Below are positions 8,804-16,115 of a DNA stretch of 64,000 nucleotides, piece by piece; the first letter of the stretch is position 1, and each line of letters begins with the position of its first letter. The notes beneath the pieces were generated by a model that ran no database searches, had not been told where the DNA came from, and was given only the letters and a program-made list of their open reading frames with translations. Where the stretch lies: the NCBI RefSeq assembly GCF_019968765.1, contig NZ_CP074149.1, positions 2,108,001-2,172,000 of the forward strand, written 5' to 3'. The stretch comes from Enterobacter sp. JBIWA008 (GTDB taxonomy: Bacteria; Pseudomonadota; Gammaproteobacteria; Enterobacterales; Enterobacteriaceae). The position numbers and the translations under genes were made by a program.

Positions 8804-9442
8804 TTAAAATTTTTCAGGTAATTTCCCCATATTGATTAGCACACCTCTTTCAACTTCGATATAACCACCTTCTTTTAAAGCTGCAAGAATACGCATGATG
8901 CTGCTACGGGACAGGTGGGTTTTATCCCGGATATAACTTTCTGCAGTAATGTTTAGCCTGAATGATTCTTCTTCGTTTGAGAGTGCATAAAGCTGGGCGC
9001 GGACAATATTGTAAGCGGAAGGCCCGGTTATATCTTCATAGCTATGAAATAGCTTACCTGCAAGGGCCATCAGGTGATATGCCAGCGGCTCCCATAGTTC
9101 ATGATGCTTGATAATTTCATAAACAGAATCCATTTTAAGGGTTACGATCTCACAGTGATTAAAGGTTTTGATGTAACCGAACATCTGAGCGTAATGCATA
9201 TTACTGAGACCGAGCAAAGCGGGCCCCTTAACCGTTGCCATGGCTAAATCGTCGTTGCTACGATGAATCATGACGCGTCCGTTGAGGAGGATATAACAGA
9301 GGCGTTCATCGCCAACTACAAAATTTAATCGACGGCGGGGGATCACTCTCTTCAGATTTGCCCCCTGTTTTAGATAATCGATCAGCAGTTGTGTCGAGGA
9401 AGAACAATCGAATATTAACGTCTGGGACATTTCATCAGCCAT
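8804..9442 (-). CDS. IprA/YaiV-family transcriptional regulator (cNMP-like fold plus winged HTH)
   Basis: A 212-residue protein related to E. coli YaiV and the Salmonella/Klebsiella IprA group. The first ~125 residues resemble a degenerate cyclic-nucleotide-binding fold (LNFVVGDERLCYILLNGRVMIHR, then GPALLGLSN). A C-terminal winged helix (about 150-205) has RDKTHLSRSSIMRILAALKEGGYIEVERG as recognition helix and wing. It lacks the Crp-type nucleotide-binding arginine motif. IprA proteins are linked to peroxide resistance; the ligand is unknown. It stands alone, convergent with nothing and transcribed toward the IS element. Regulation of the neighbouring formate dehydrogenase is possible but unproven. 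Confidence 0.8.
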   Translation of the reverse strand: MADEMSQTLIFDCSSSTQLLIDYLKQGANLKRVIPRRRLNFVVGDERLCYILLNGRVMIHRSNDDLAMATVKGPALLGLSNMHYAQMFGYIKTFNHCEIVTLKMDSVYEIIKHHELWEPLAYHLMALAGKLFHSYEDITGPSAYNIVRAQLYALSNEEESFRLNITAESYIRDKTHLSRSSIMRILAALKEGGYIEVERGVLINMGKLPEKF

Positions 9443-9556
9443 ATGCGCGCCTATCCATTAAACCTGTCAATAGTGATGCGGTTCAGTATAGCGTGGATCC
9501 TGCGGAGTCTGTTTTATTCAACCCTGTTGCTACGTATTTCAGCGGTAAATGTTTGA

Positions 9557-9658
9557 TTGAAATTAAGAACCCTCGATGAAATTCAACATATCCAGCAACT
9601 TTCAGAGGGGGACATCTGCATTATCAGCGGCGCGGATATGCAGGATGTCACGGCATGA
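9557..9658 (+). CDS. Candidate 33-residue ORF, unrecognised
   Basis: Reading from the TTG at 9557, the frame gives a 33-residue product containing TLDEIQHIQQLSEGDICIISG and ends with TGA at 9658. The composition looks protein-like and the frame is stopped just upstream (TGA at 9554). There is no ATG or GTG and no clear Shine-Dalgarno sequence, so it may be the tail of a decayed gene rather than a live small gene. A hairpin with a short T run follows at 9710-9738. I do not recognise the family. Confidence 0.3.
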   Translation: MKLRTLDEIQHIQQLSEGDICIISGADMQDVTA

Positions 9659-9709
9659 AAAACAAAGTATTTCGAAATGTTGAAGATAGCGAGAGATGAG
9701 TTAACTATT

Positions 9710-9738
9710 ACCGGGTTCGCATAGCGCACCCGGTATTT
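9710..9738. terminator. Weak hairpin at the fdhF 3' end
   Basis: ACCGGGT (9710-9716) pairs with ACCCGGT (9728-9734). On the plus strand it is followed by ATTTT, and on the minus strand by AATAGTTAA. It could end fdhF transcription or a plus-strand transcript; the T tract is short. Confidence 0.4.
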
Positions 9739-9741
9739 TCC

Positions 9742-11892
9742 TCAGACGTTGAGCGCACTAATCAACCGCGACTTCATGGACTGATATGCAGACGCTGCAT
9801 AGTTCTCCGCCCAACGCTGATCCTCAATTGCCTCGAGCTGCACCGCGCAGTACTTTGTTTCCGGCGTTTTGGAGATGGGATCGAGGTTATCCTGGGTCAG
9901 CTCGTTGCAGGCGCCAATCCACCACTGATAGGTCATGTAGACGGCCCCGGCGTTGATACGCTCGCTGATGCTGGCGCGGGTTATCACTTTGCCGCGGCGT
10001 GAACGTACCCAGACCAGCTGTCCGTCCGTAATGCCCAGTCTGTCAGCATCGGAAGGGTGCATTTGCACCCGGCCCGGCTCGTCGGCCAGGCTTTGCAGCG
10101 CGGCGCAGTTCCCGGTCATTGAGCGACAGGAGTAATGCCCCACCTCGCGTACCGTACACAGCACCAGCGGATAGTCGTCATCAGGCGTTTCCGCCGGCGC
10201 GCGCCACGGCGCGGCAAAGAGCTGCCCCTTACCGGTTGGGGTGTCGAACTGATTGTCTTTGTACAGGTACGGCGTTCCCGGATGATCCAGCGTCGGGCAC
10301 GGCCACTGTACGTGACCCATCTCGCCCATTTTTTCATAGGTCACGCCGTAGAAGAGCGGGCACAGCTCGCGCATCTCATCCCAGATCTGCTGGTTAGAGT
10401 CATAATGCATCGGGTAGCCCATCTCGGTGGCGAGCAGGCTGATGATCTCCCAGTCGCGCTTCACGTTACCGCTGGCATCAATGGCTTTACCAAAACGCTG
10501 GAACCCGCGATCGGCACAGGTAAAGACGCCGCCGTGCTCACCCCAGGAGGTGGCCGGGAGCAGAACGTCCGCCACTTCTGCCGTTTTGGTCATAAAGATG
10601 TCCTGAACCACGACGAAGTCGAGCGCCTCAAAACCGCTGCGAACGAGACCGAGATCGGCTTCGGTCTGAAGCGGGTCTTCCCCCATGATGTAGTAGGCCT
10701 TGACCTTGCCTTCCAGCGCCAGATGGGGCACCTCGGTAATGCGCGTTCCGACCCGAGCGTCCATATTATTGACGTCAATTCCCCAGGCATCGGCAAACTT
10801 CTGCCTGACCGCTGGATCGGTTACATTCTGATAGCCCGGGAACATATTCGGCAGAACACCCATATCGCAGGCGCCCTGAACGTTGTTTTGTCCGCGCACC
10901 GGCCCGACGCCGACGGCAGGGCGGCCGAGGTTGCCGGTCAGCAGCGCCAGGCTGGAAAGCCCTTTGACCACATCCACAGCCTGACCAAACTGGGTTACGC
11001 CCATACCCCACATCACGGTGGCGGAAGGGGCCGCCGCGAAGGTGCGCATTGCCTGGCGAACGTCACGGGCGGGAACGCCGGTAAGATGCTCAACCTTCTC
11101 CGGCGCATAGTCTTTCACCGTCTGGCGGTAGGCCTCAAGCCCCTCCGTGAAGCGCGCCACATAGCTTTTGTCGTAGAGCTCCTCTTCCAGCAGCACATAG
11201 CCAAAGGCGTTCACCAGCGCCATGTTGCTGCCGTTTTTCAGCTGCAGATGCTGGTCGGCGATGCGCGCCGTTTCAATGCGCCGCGGATCGCAGACGATAA
11301 TTTTTGCGCCGTTTTCCCGCGCTTTCAGCACGCGTCGGGCGACGATAGGGTGGGAGTCCGCGCAGTTATAGCCAAACACCAGCAGGCATTTTGAGTTTTC
11401 AATATCGTTGATTGAGTTGCTCATCGCGCCGTTGCCGAGCGTTTCCTGTAAACCGGCCACGGAAGGGCCGTGACAAACGCGCGCGCAGCAGTCCACGTTG
11501 TTGGTGTTCAGCACAGCGCGGGCAAATTTTTGCATCACATAGTTTGTTTCATTGCCGGTTCCGCGAGAGGATCCGGTGGTCATGATCGACCGCGGCCCGT
11601 GCTGCGCTTTAATGCTGCTGAGCCTGTGGGCGGTGTAGCGGATAGCCTCTTCCCAGGTAACGGGAGTGAATGCCTCGCCTTTGCGGTAGCGGATCATCGG
11701 CTGGGTCAGGCGCGGGGTGAGGAGACGGGTATCGTTGAGGAAGTCCCAGCCGTAAAAGCCTTTCAGACACAGGGTGCCCTGGTTTGTGACGCCCTCTGCG
11801 GCTTCGGCACGGATGATACGGTTATTTTCAACGACAAGGTTTAATTTACAGCCTGCACCGCAGTACGGGCAGACGCTGGCGATCTTTTTCAT
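9742..11892 (-). CDS. fdhF: Formate dehydrogenase H homologue, cysteine-containing (non-Sec) form
   Basis: A 716-residue molybdopterin oxidoreductase that aligns along its whole length with E. coli FdhF (715 aa). The N-terminal cluster motif CPYCGAGC plus GTLCLKG binds [4Fe-4S]. The bis-MGD domains follow (TGSSRGTGNETNYVMQKF, PVRGQNNVQGACDMG, TVREVGHYSCRSMTGNC). At the active site E. coli has Sec140 in CARVUHGPS; here the codon is TGT (CARVCHGPS), so no selenocysteine is needed. The family oxidises formate to CO2, in E. coli feeding electrons to hydrogenase 3. I chose ATG 11892 (MKKIASVCPYC). No hydrogenase genes are adjacent; control appears to be by sigma-54. Confidence 0.92.
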   Translation of the reverse strand: MKKIASVCPYCGAGCKLNLVVENNRIIRAEAAEGVTNQGTLCLKGFYGWDFLNDTRLLTPRLTQPMIRYRKGEAFTPVTWEEAIRYTAHRLSSIKAQHGPRSIMTTGSSRGTGNETNYVMQKFARAVLNTNNVDCCARVCHGPSVAGLQETLGNGAMSNSINDIENSKCLLVFGYNCADSHPIVARRVLKARENGAKIIVCDPRRIETARIADQHLQLKNGSNMALVNAFGYVLLEEELYDKSYVARFTEGLEAYRQTVKDYAPEKVEHLTGVPARDVRQAMRTFAAAPSATVMWGMGVTQFGQAVDVVKGLSSLALLTGNLGRPAVGVGPVRGQNNVQGACDMGVLPNMFPGYQNVTDPAVRQKFADAWGIDVNNMDARVGTRITEVPHLALEGKVKAYYIMGEDPLQTEADLGLVRSGFEALDFVVVQDIFMTKTAEVADVLLPATSWGEHGGVFTCADRGFQRFGKAIDASGNVKRDWEIISLLATEMGYPMHYDSNQQIWDEMRELCPLFYGVTYEKMGEMGHVQWPCPTLDHPGTPYLYKDNQFDTPTGKGQLFAAPWRAPAETPDDDYPLVLCTVREVGHYSCRSMTGNCAALQSLADEPGRVQMHPSDADRLGITDGQLVWVRSRRGKVITRASISERINAGAVYMTYQWWIGACNELTQDNLDPISKTPETKYCAVQLEAIEDQRWAENYAASAYQSMKSRLISALNV

Positions 11893-11957
11893 CAATAACA
11901 GACCTGTTAAGAAATGAAGCAAAGTTGACTGGAAAACCCAGTCCCGTAAGCGGAGGT

Positions 11958-11974
11958 AAGCAGGAACCGTGCCA
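11958..11974 (-). promoter_or_regulatory. Sigma-54 (-24/-12) promoter for fdhF
   Basis: On the minus strand, TGGCACGGTTCCTGC (11974-11960) has the invariant GG and GC separated by exactly ten bases and a perfect TGGCAC -24 element. Transcription would start near 11948, leaving a leader of about 55 bases before the ATG. E. coli fdhF is also sigma-54 dependent, activated by FhlA with formate. Confidence 0.85.
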
Positions 11975-12017
11975 GGTTGGCTTTGCTGGTTTTACAGGGT
12001 GTTAAGCGGGGAAGGCG

Positions 12018-12059
12018 CGTGTCATCGTCAGAACATTCGTCAGTTTTGACGATGACACG
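12018..12059. promoter_or_regulatory. 13-bp perfect dyad upstream of the sigma-54 promoter (candidate FhlA site)
   Basis: CGTGTCATCGTCA (12018-12030) and TGACGATGACACG (12047-12059) are exact inverted copies separated by 16 bases. The centre lies roughly 90 bases upstream of the predicted fdhF start, where a sigma-54 activator would bind. It has no T run on either side, so it is unlikely to be a terminator for ariR. FhlA is the expected activator by analogy with E. coli fdhF. Confidence 0.55.
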
Positions 12060-12083
12060 AAAGCAGGATGAGTGGCCGTGAAA

Positions 12084-12362
12084 TTACAGGTCGTCCATTG
12101 TGTAACCCACCACGATTTCCAGGGTCTTGCGAATCACATCCGCCTGGACAACATCGTGGGTCGCTTCCAGCGTCTGAATGAGCCAGAGGATTATCGCTTT
12201 GTTGGACAGATGGCCTTCGGAGGCCAGAACACAGCGTACTGCAGTAGAAAAAACAGCGGACTCTTCAGCAAAACGATCGCCTGCGTGACGGAAATATTCC
12301 GACAGCGCACTGTCTAAAAAAGCAGAGTGGTATTCGGGTTGAAGCTGAATATTTTGTCTCAT
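12084..12362 (-). CDS. ariR: AriR/YmgB family biofilm and acid-resistance regulator
   Basis: A 92-residue YmgB-family protein; the second half matches E. coli AriR closely (KAIILWLIQTLEATHD, ADVIRKTLEIVVGYTMDDL). The N-terminal part shares SEYFRHAG and EESAVFSTAV. E. coli AriR is a small helical dimer linked to acid resistance and biofilm control. It acts downstream of BluR/BluF, probably through the Rcs system. It is the last gene of ycgZ-ymgA-ariR; the E. coli fourth gene ymgC is not present here. Confidence 0.88.
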   Translation of the reverse strand: MRQNIQLQPEYHSAFLDSALSEYFRHAGDRFAEESAVFSTAVRCVLASEGHLSNKAIILWLIQTLEATHDVVQADVIRKTLEIVVGYTMDDL

Positions 12363-12391
12363 TTGTTCTCACCGTAGCTGTTAAATTGCAG

Positions 12392-12712
12392 TCAATGTAT
12401 TTTTTTTGGGTCGGACGGTTTTCCACTTCCAAATAACGGCACTACATTGTCTCTGTTAACGTTGAGAGGTCCCTCTCTTTTCGTTCGTCCTTGCGCGGTT
12501 CTGCGACGTGTAAAGGCGATGCTGTTTGAGCCGATCTCGGCAATCACCACCGCAAGTGTCTCCCGCCGCCGGGGATCCTTTTCATGTTCTTTCATTACCC
12601 GCAGACGCTGCAGCAATCCTTCGGTTGTCACTGGCCCCCGCTCTTTCAGAAGAGAGAGAACGGCTTCACCGATAAGCTGGTCGATCAGTCGATCTGCGTC
12701 ACTGCTATTCAT
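12392..12712 (-). CDS. ymgA: YmgA-like Rcs-connector family protein
   Basis: A 106-residue protein starting at the ATG at 12712, four bases after the ycgZ stop (a TTG 27 bases upstream is less likely). The core LIGEAVLSLLKERGPVTTEGL and VMKEHEKDPRRRE correspond to the YmgA repeat shared with YcgZ and AriR. The ending with RRRTAQ and DPKKIH recalls the E. coli end INRIH. It is about 16 residues longer than E. coli YmgA (90 aa), mostly in a basic C-terminal tail. In E. coli YmgA and YmgB act on the RcsC/RcsD phosphorelay. Confidence 0.8.
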   Translation of the reverse strand: MNSSDADRLIDQLIGEAVLSLLKERGPVTTEGLLQRLRVMKEHEKDPRRRETLAVVIAEIGSNSIAFTRRRTAQGRTKREGPLNVNRDNVVPLFGSGKPSDPKKIH

Positions 12713-12716
12713 CACG

Positions 12717-12956
12717 TTATCGTTCGAAGAGCAGACCAAGCAGCATGTGGTAATGCTCTTCCTCTTCCGGCCCTTCGGCCTTTTCGAGGCGGCTGAGAAG
12801 TTTGGTACAGAGCGATTTGCGATTCAGATTCCGCCCGTCGCTGAGAATTTCTACCACTACCTGGCCCAGCGTCTCCTGCTGGGTAGGAAGCGCGGCTTTT
12901 TCGAAGTACTGTGCGATCGCTGCTGCGGAATCTGTGGCGTAACCTTTCTGCTGCAT
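12717..12956 (-). CDS. ycgZ: YcgZ, first gene of the BluR-controlled operon
   Basis: A 79-residue protein close to E. coli YcgZ: ITRYF-like AIAQYFEKAALPTQQETLGQ, then SDGRNLNRKSLCTKLLSRLE and the end HYHMLLGLLFE. The start is the ATG at 12956 with ACAGGAGCG upstream; the frame extends farther but into promoter sequence. In E. coli it is induced by cold and blue light when BluF displaces the repressor BluR. Its own function is a modulator of two-component signalling. Confidence 0.9.
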   Translation of the reverse strand: MQQKGYATDSAAAIAQYFEKAALPTQQETLGQVVVEILSDGRNLNRKSLCTKLLSRLEKAEGPEEEEHYHMLLGLLFER

Positions 12957-12990
12957 GTTTCGCTCCTGTAAAATTTTGTAATCACTAACG

Positions 12991-13045
12991 TTACAATTAA
13001 GGTATACATAATTTCTAAATCTGTACACTTAAAATGTACAGATTT
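12991..13045 (-). promoter_or_regulatory. ycgZ promoter with 11-bp palindromic BluR-type operator
   Basis: AAATCTGTACA (13017-13027) and TGTACAGATTT (13035-13045) are exact inverted repeats with a 7-base spacer. On the minus strand a TATACCTTAA -10 (about 12997-13006), of the sigma-S type, lies just downstream, so the palindrome covers the -35 region as a repressor site would. TGTACA half sites are those reported for the related MerR-type regulator MlrA. Assignment to BluR is by genomic context. Confidence 0.65.
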
Positions 13046-13132
13046 TTAATATTTTTATGATATATTTTATAAATTTCTTTATTTTCATTAAGTTACAATC
13101 TTTTCATAAACCGGTAATGTTACAGGATATAT

Positions 13133-13166
13133 TGTACAAAAAGGTCTGGCGCTGGTAAGTTGTACA
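13133..13166. promoter_or_regulatory. Pair of TTGTACA sites upstream of bluF
   Basis: TTGTACA occurs at 13132-13138 and 13160-13166, with centres 28 bases apart, between the ycgZ and bluF promoters. They share the half site of the palindrome at 13017-13045 and could give BluR or MlrA control of the bluF side. Confidence 0.45.
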
Positions 13167-13293
13167 CCTCAGGAAAAAGTGTCATTAAATGCCGTAAATG
13201 GTTGAGATGTAAATTATTTGTCAGGCAATTAATGTGCTATAAGAGATCTTTATCCACCTCTTTTGTGGCCAAAAACCTAACCCCAGGAATCGC

Positions 13294-14514
13294 ATGCTAA
13301 CAACCATCATTTACCGCAGTCATATCTGCGAAGACGTTCCAGTGAAGGCGCTGGAAGCAATGGTCGCTGCTGCAAATAGTAAAAACCGGCAATCCAACGT
13401 CACGGGCATCCTGCTGTTTAACGGCACACATTTTTTTCAACTGCTTGAAGGGCCAGTGGAACACGTTTCTGCCATCTATGAGCAGATCTGCAGCGACCCG
13501 CGCCACCATAACGTGGTGGAGCTGATGTGCGACCACGGGCCTGTCCGACGTTTTGGCAACGTAGGCATGGAGCTGTTTGATTTACGCCAGTTCTACAGGG
13601 ATGAGGTGCTGCAGCAGGTGCTCAACAAAGGAACGACGCGTTACCAGCTGACCTATAACGACCGCCCGCTGCAGTTTTTCCGCACCTTTGTCGAGGCCAC
13701 GGAAAAAGCGAACTATTTTGAACTGCCGCCTGCGGATTCCTGGGAATTCGTTCGCGAAGAAACGCCCCTGTCCGCACAGCCTGAGGTGGTCGCGAAGGGG
13801 GCGGATTGCAGCTTTGCGTTTCAGCCGATAGTCGATCCGTTTATGCAGCAGGTCGTCTCCTGGGAGGCGCTTCTTCGCACCCCTGACGGTGACCCACCGG
13901 GGGTCTATTTCGCTAACCGCCCGCGTGACGAAGTATATGCATCTGATTTGCAGAGCAAGCAGGTAGCACTTTCCATGGCCAGCGCGCTGGGGTTACAGGA
14001 CCAGACGCTATCCCTTAACCTGCTGCCCATGACGCTGGTTAACATTCCCAACGCCGTGGATTTCCTGCTCACCGCGATTGAAGCAAACGGTTTTGTACCC
14101 GAACAAATCGTGGTGGAGTTTACCGAGAGTGAAGCTATTTCCCGTTTTGATGAATTCACGGATTCGGTCAGGCAGCTCAAAAGTGCGGGCCTCAGCGTAA
14201 CGATCGATCATTTCGGTGCCGGTTTTGCCGGGCTGCAGCTGCTGGCCCGCTTCCAGCCTGACAGAATTAAGATTAATCGCGATCTGGTCGCGGACGTGCA
14301 CAAAAGTGGCCCCCGGCAGGCCATTATTCAGGCGATTATCAAATGTTGCTCCTCCCTTGAGATCCAGTTCTGCGCGGTGGGAGTAGAGAAGGCTGAAGAG
14401 TGGATGTGGCTGGAGTCCGCGGGGATTTCCCAGTTCCAGGGGCATCTTTTTGCCAGCCCGCGACACGGCGGTATTCCCGCGATAGCGTGGCCGGAGAAAA
14501 AGTTCGACTTCTGA
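13294..14514 (+). CDS. bluF: BluF, blue-light sensor with BLUF domain and degenerate EAL domain
   Basis: This 406-residue protein has an N-terminal BLUF flavin domain (about 1-95; IIYRSHI with the conserved Tyr, and the GILLFNGTHFFQLLEG segment). An EAL-type domain covers about 160-400. The EAL domain keeps EALLR and SLNLLP, but DDFG is DHFGAG and the AEGVE-type loop is VGVEKA. It therefore probably cannot cleave cyclic-di-GMP, as known for E. coli BluF (YcgF). In E. coli, lit BluF binds BluR and removes it from DNA. It is divergent from ycgZ and followed by bluR on the same strand. Confidence 0.93.
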   Translation: MLTTIIYRSHICEDVPVKALEAMVAAANSKNRQSNVTGILLFNGTHFFQLLEGPVEHVSAIYEQICSDPRHHNVVELMCDHGPVRRFGNVGMELFDLRQFYRDEVLQQVLNKGTTRYQLTYNDRPLQFFRTFVEATEKANYFELPPADSWEFVREETPLSAQPEVVAKGADCSFAFQPIVDPFMQQVVSWEALLRTPDGDPPGVYFANRPRDEVYASDLQSKQVALSMASALGLQDQTLSLNLLPMTLVNIPNAVDFLLTAIEANGFVPEQIVVEFTESEAISRFDEFTDSVRQLKSAGLSVTIDHFGAGFAGLQLLARFQPDRIKINRDLVADVHKSGPRQAIIQAIIKCCSSLEIQFCAVGVEKAEEWMWLESAGISQFQGHLFASPRHGGIPAIAWPEKKFDF

Positions 14515-14520
14515 TAAAGC

Positions 14521-14649
14521 TGTACACAATCCGGAAGACTTAACTGTACGAACGGATAATTTTATACAACAATGTATTAACAGGTGGATTGAAAAGAAGC
14601 CCGTTCACTCGTTCTAAATGCGGTCTTAGTTATACAAATGGTGTGTACA
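14521..14649 (+). promoter_or_regulatory. bluF-bluR gap with further TGTACA sites
   Basis: The gap carries TGTACA at 14521-14526 and 14644-14649, TGTACG at 14545-14550, and the related TATACA at 14563-14568 and 14631-14636. The density of this motif around both genes, compared with its absence elsewhere nearby, suggests autoregulation of bluR. Confidence 0.4.
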
Positions 14650-14702
14650 ATCTGATAAGGTTGGTGTAGTTAGGTATGGAAGTTCTGAGCGTGAGGGAGT
14701 TA

Positions 14703-15431
14703 ATGGCCTATTACAGTATCGGCGAAGTGGCCGAACGATGCGGTATCAACCCCGTTACGCTGCGTGCCTGGCAGCGCCGTTATGGATTGTTGAAGCCGCA
14801 GCGAAGTGAAGGAGGTCATCGTCAGTTTGACGATGAAGATATCCTGCGTATTGAAGAGATCAAGCGCCTGATGAAAAGCGGCGTCTCGGTCGGAAAAGTC
14901 AAAGCCTTGCTGGAAAACAAAGAAGTGTTGACTCCGGGTAACTGGGTCTCGTTCCAGGAAGAGATGATGTCCGTTCTGCGTTACGCCAGCCCGGCAAAGC
15001 TGCGCGCCAAAATCGGCGAATTCCGCCGCGATCACGCGATAGACGCGCTGATTGACAATATTATCTCTCCGGTTCGTCAGCGCATGAACCAGGATCAAAA
15101 CACCGTGCGTCACATGGCTAGCCTGTTTGACGGCGTACTGATCGAATTCGCGGTTGCAAGCCTGTCGGAGTCCCGCAAAAAACCCGGTAAAGACGCACTC
15201 CTGATTGGCTGGGAATGTGATGACCGCACCCACCTGTGGCTGGAAGCCGCGCGCTTATCGCAGAAGGGCTGGCACATTGACGTCCTGGCAGAACCTATTG
15301 ATTCGCCGCGTCCTGAACTGTTCCCTGGGCAAAAAATCTTCGTCTGGTCGGGGAAATCCCCAACGCCTCGACAGCAGGAACAGCTCGACCACTGGCGTGA
15401 ACAGGGGTTTGCTGTCTCATTTCATCACTGA
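14703..15431 (+). CDS. bluR: BluR, MerR-type repressor of the ycgZ operon
   Basis: A 242-residue protein beginning [20 protein letters not shown]. The N-terminal MerR winged helix (1-75, [20 protein letters not shown]) is followed by a long C-terminal domain similar to MlrA and to B12-binding regulators but without their cobalamin motif. It is close to E. coli BluR (YcgE). I chose ATG 14703, with GAGGGAG six bases upstream, over an ATG 27 bases earlier that lacks conservation. It represses ycgZ-ymgA-ariR; light-activated BluF is the antagonist. A strong terminator follows. Confidence 0.92.
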   Translation: MAYYSIGEVAERCGINPVTLRAWQRRYGLLKPQRSEGGHRQFDDEDILRIEEIKRLMKSGVSVGKVKALLENKEVLTPGNWVSFQEEMMSVLRYASPAKLRAKIGEFRRDHAIDALIDNIISPVRQRMNQDQNTVRHMASLFDGVLIEFAVASLSESRKKPGKDALLIGWECDDRTHLWLEAARLSQKGWHIDVLAEPIDSPRPELFPGQKIFVWSGKSPTPRQQEQLDHWREQGFAVSFHH

Positions 15432-15438
15432 TCGTCAG

Positions 15439-15459
15439 AGGCCCAGAGGGCCTTTTTTT
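15439..15459 (+). terminator. Rho-independent terminator after bluR
   Basis: AGGCCC-AGA-GGGCCT (15439-15453) followed by a run of T residues, a few bases after the bluR stop. It closes the accessory block. Confidence 0.88.
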
Positions 15460-15676
15460 GTCATTTTCTGAGCAAAAGCTATCTTAAAAATAGGCATTTC
15501 CGATGCATATTTTACTTTTCTCTTCCCCGTCATAAATGCCGCGATGAAATGCATTATTAATCAATGCATTGAACAAATACATCCATCCTGACTGCATCCT
15601 CTCACAGGGTCTATGCTTAATAAAAGTAGGCAAAAAGGGCGGTTTAGCCGAATGCCCCTGCTGACAGAGGGTTGAA

Positions 15677-15693
15677 GTGATAATCGTTATCAC
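15677..15693. promoter_or_regulatory. Fur box of the suf operon
   Basis: GTGATAATCGTTATCAC is a perfect 7-bp dyad around TCG and matches the Fur consensus GATAATGATAATCATTATC well. It lies about 45 bases before sufA, where Fur represses suf in E. coli. The rest of 15460-15676 is non-coding; OxyR, IscR and IHF sites are expected by analogy, but I could not place them. Confidence 0.8.
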
Positions 15694-15738
15694 TAACATG
15701 GTGTTATGCCCTGATGGCTTATCAGATGAGGTGGACCT

Positions 15739-16107
15739 ATGGAACTGCATTCAGAAACCTTTAATCCTGCCGATTTTGCCTGGCGCGGTTTAACGCTCAC
15801 GCCAGCGGCGGCGGCACACATACACGAACTGGTGGCGAAAAAGCCCGAGATCCTCGGCGTACGTTTGGGTGTCAAACAGACCGGCTGCGCGGGCTTCGGT
15901 TACGTGCTCGACACCGTCACCGAACCCGAGAAAGATGACCTGGTGTTCGAGACTGACGGCGCGAAACTGTACGTCGCGCTGCAGGCCATGCCGTTTATTG
16001 ACGGTACCGAAGTGGACTACGTCCGCGAAGGCTTAAACCAGTTATTCAAATTTCATAACCCGAAAGCCCAGAACGAATGCGGCTGCGGCGAAAGCTTTGG
16101 GGTATAG
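15739..16107 (+). CDS. sufA: SufA, A-type Fe-S carrier
   Basis: A 122-residue A-type carrier that receives Fe-S clusters from SufBCD and passes them to apoproteins. The three ligands are at the expected places: Cys50 ([10 protein letters not shown]) and Cys114/Cys116 ([10 protein letters not shown]). The ATG at 15739 follows a good GAGGTGG. It is the first gene of sufABCDSE, the assembly system used during iron limitation and oxidative stress. Confidence 0.97.
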   Translation: MELHSETFNPADFAWRGLTLTPAAAAHIHELVAKKPEILGVRLGVKQTGCAGFGYVLDTVTEPEKDDLVFETDGAKLYVALQAMPFIDGTEVDYVREGLNQLFKFHNPKAQNECGCGESFGV

Positions 16108-16115
16108 GCGGTACT

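Noticed and set aside
10135..11394. 419-codon plus-strand frame opposite fdhF
   Set aside because: Antisense shadow; the minus-strand frame is a complete, well-conserved formate dehydrogenase.
11460..11500. Selenocysteine reading in fdhF
   Set aside because: The codon at the Sec position is TGT, not TGA, so no recoding is needed.
13294..14514. BluF as an active cyclic-di-GMP phosphodiesterase
   Set aside because: The EAL domain has DHFGAG in place of DDFG and altered loop residues, so catalysis is unlikely.
15484..15750. 88-codon minus-strand frame upstream of sufA
   Set aside because: It crosses the suf Fur box and the sufA ribosome site, and its sequence is low-complexity with no conservation known to me.
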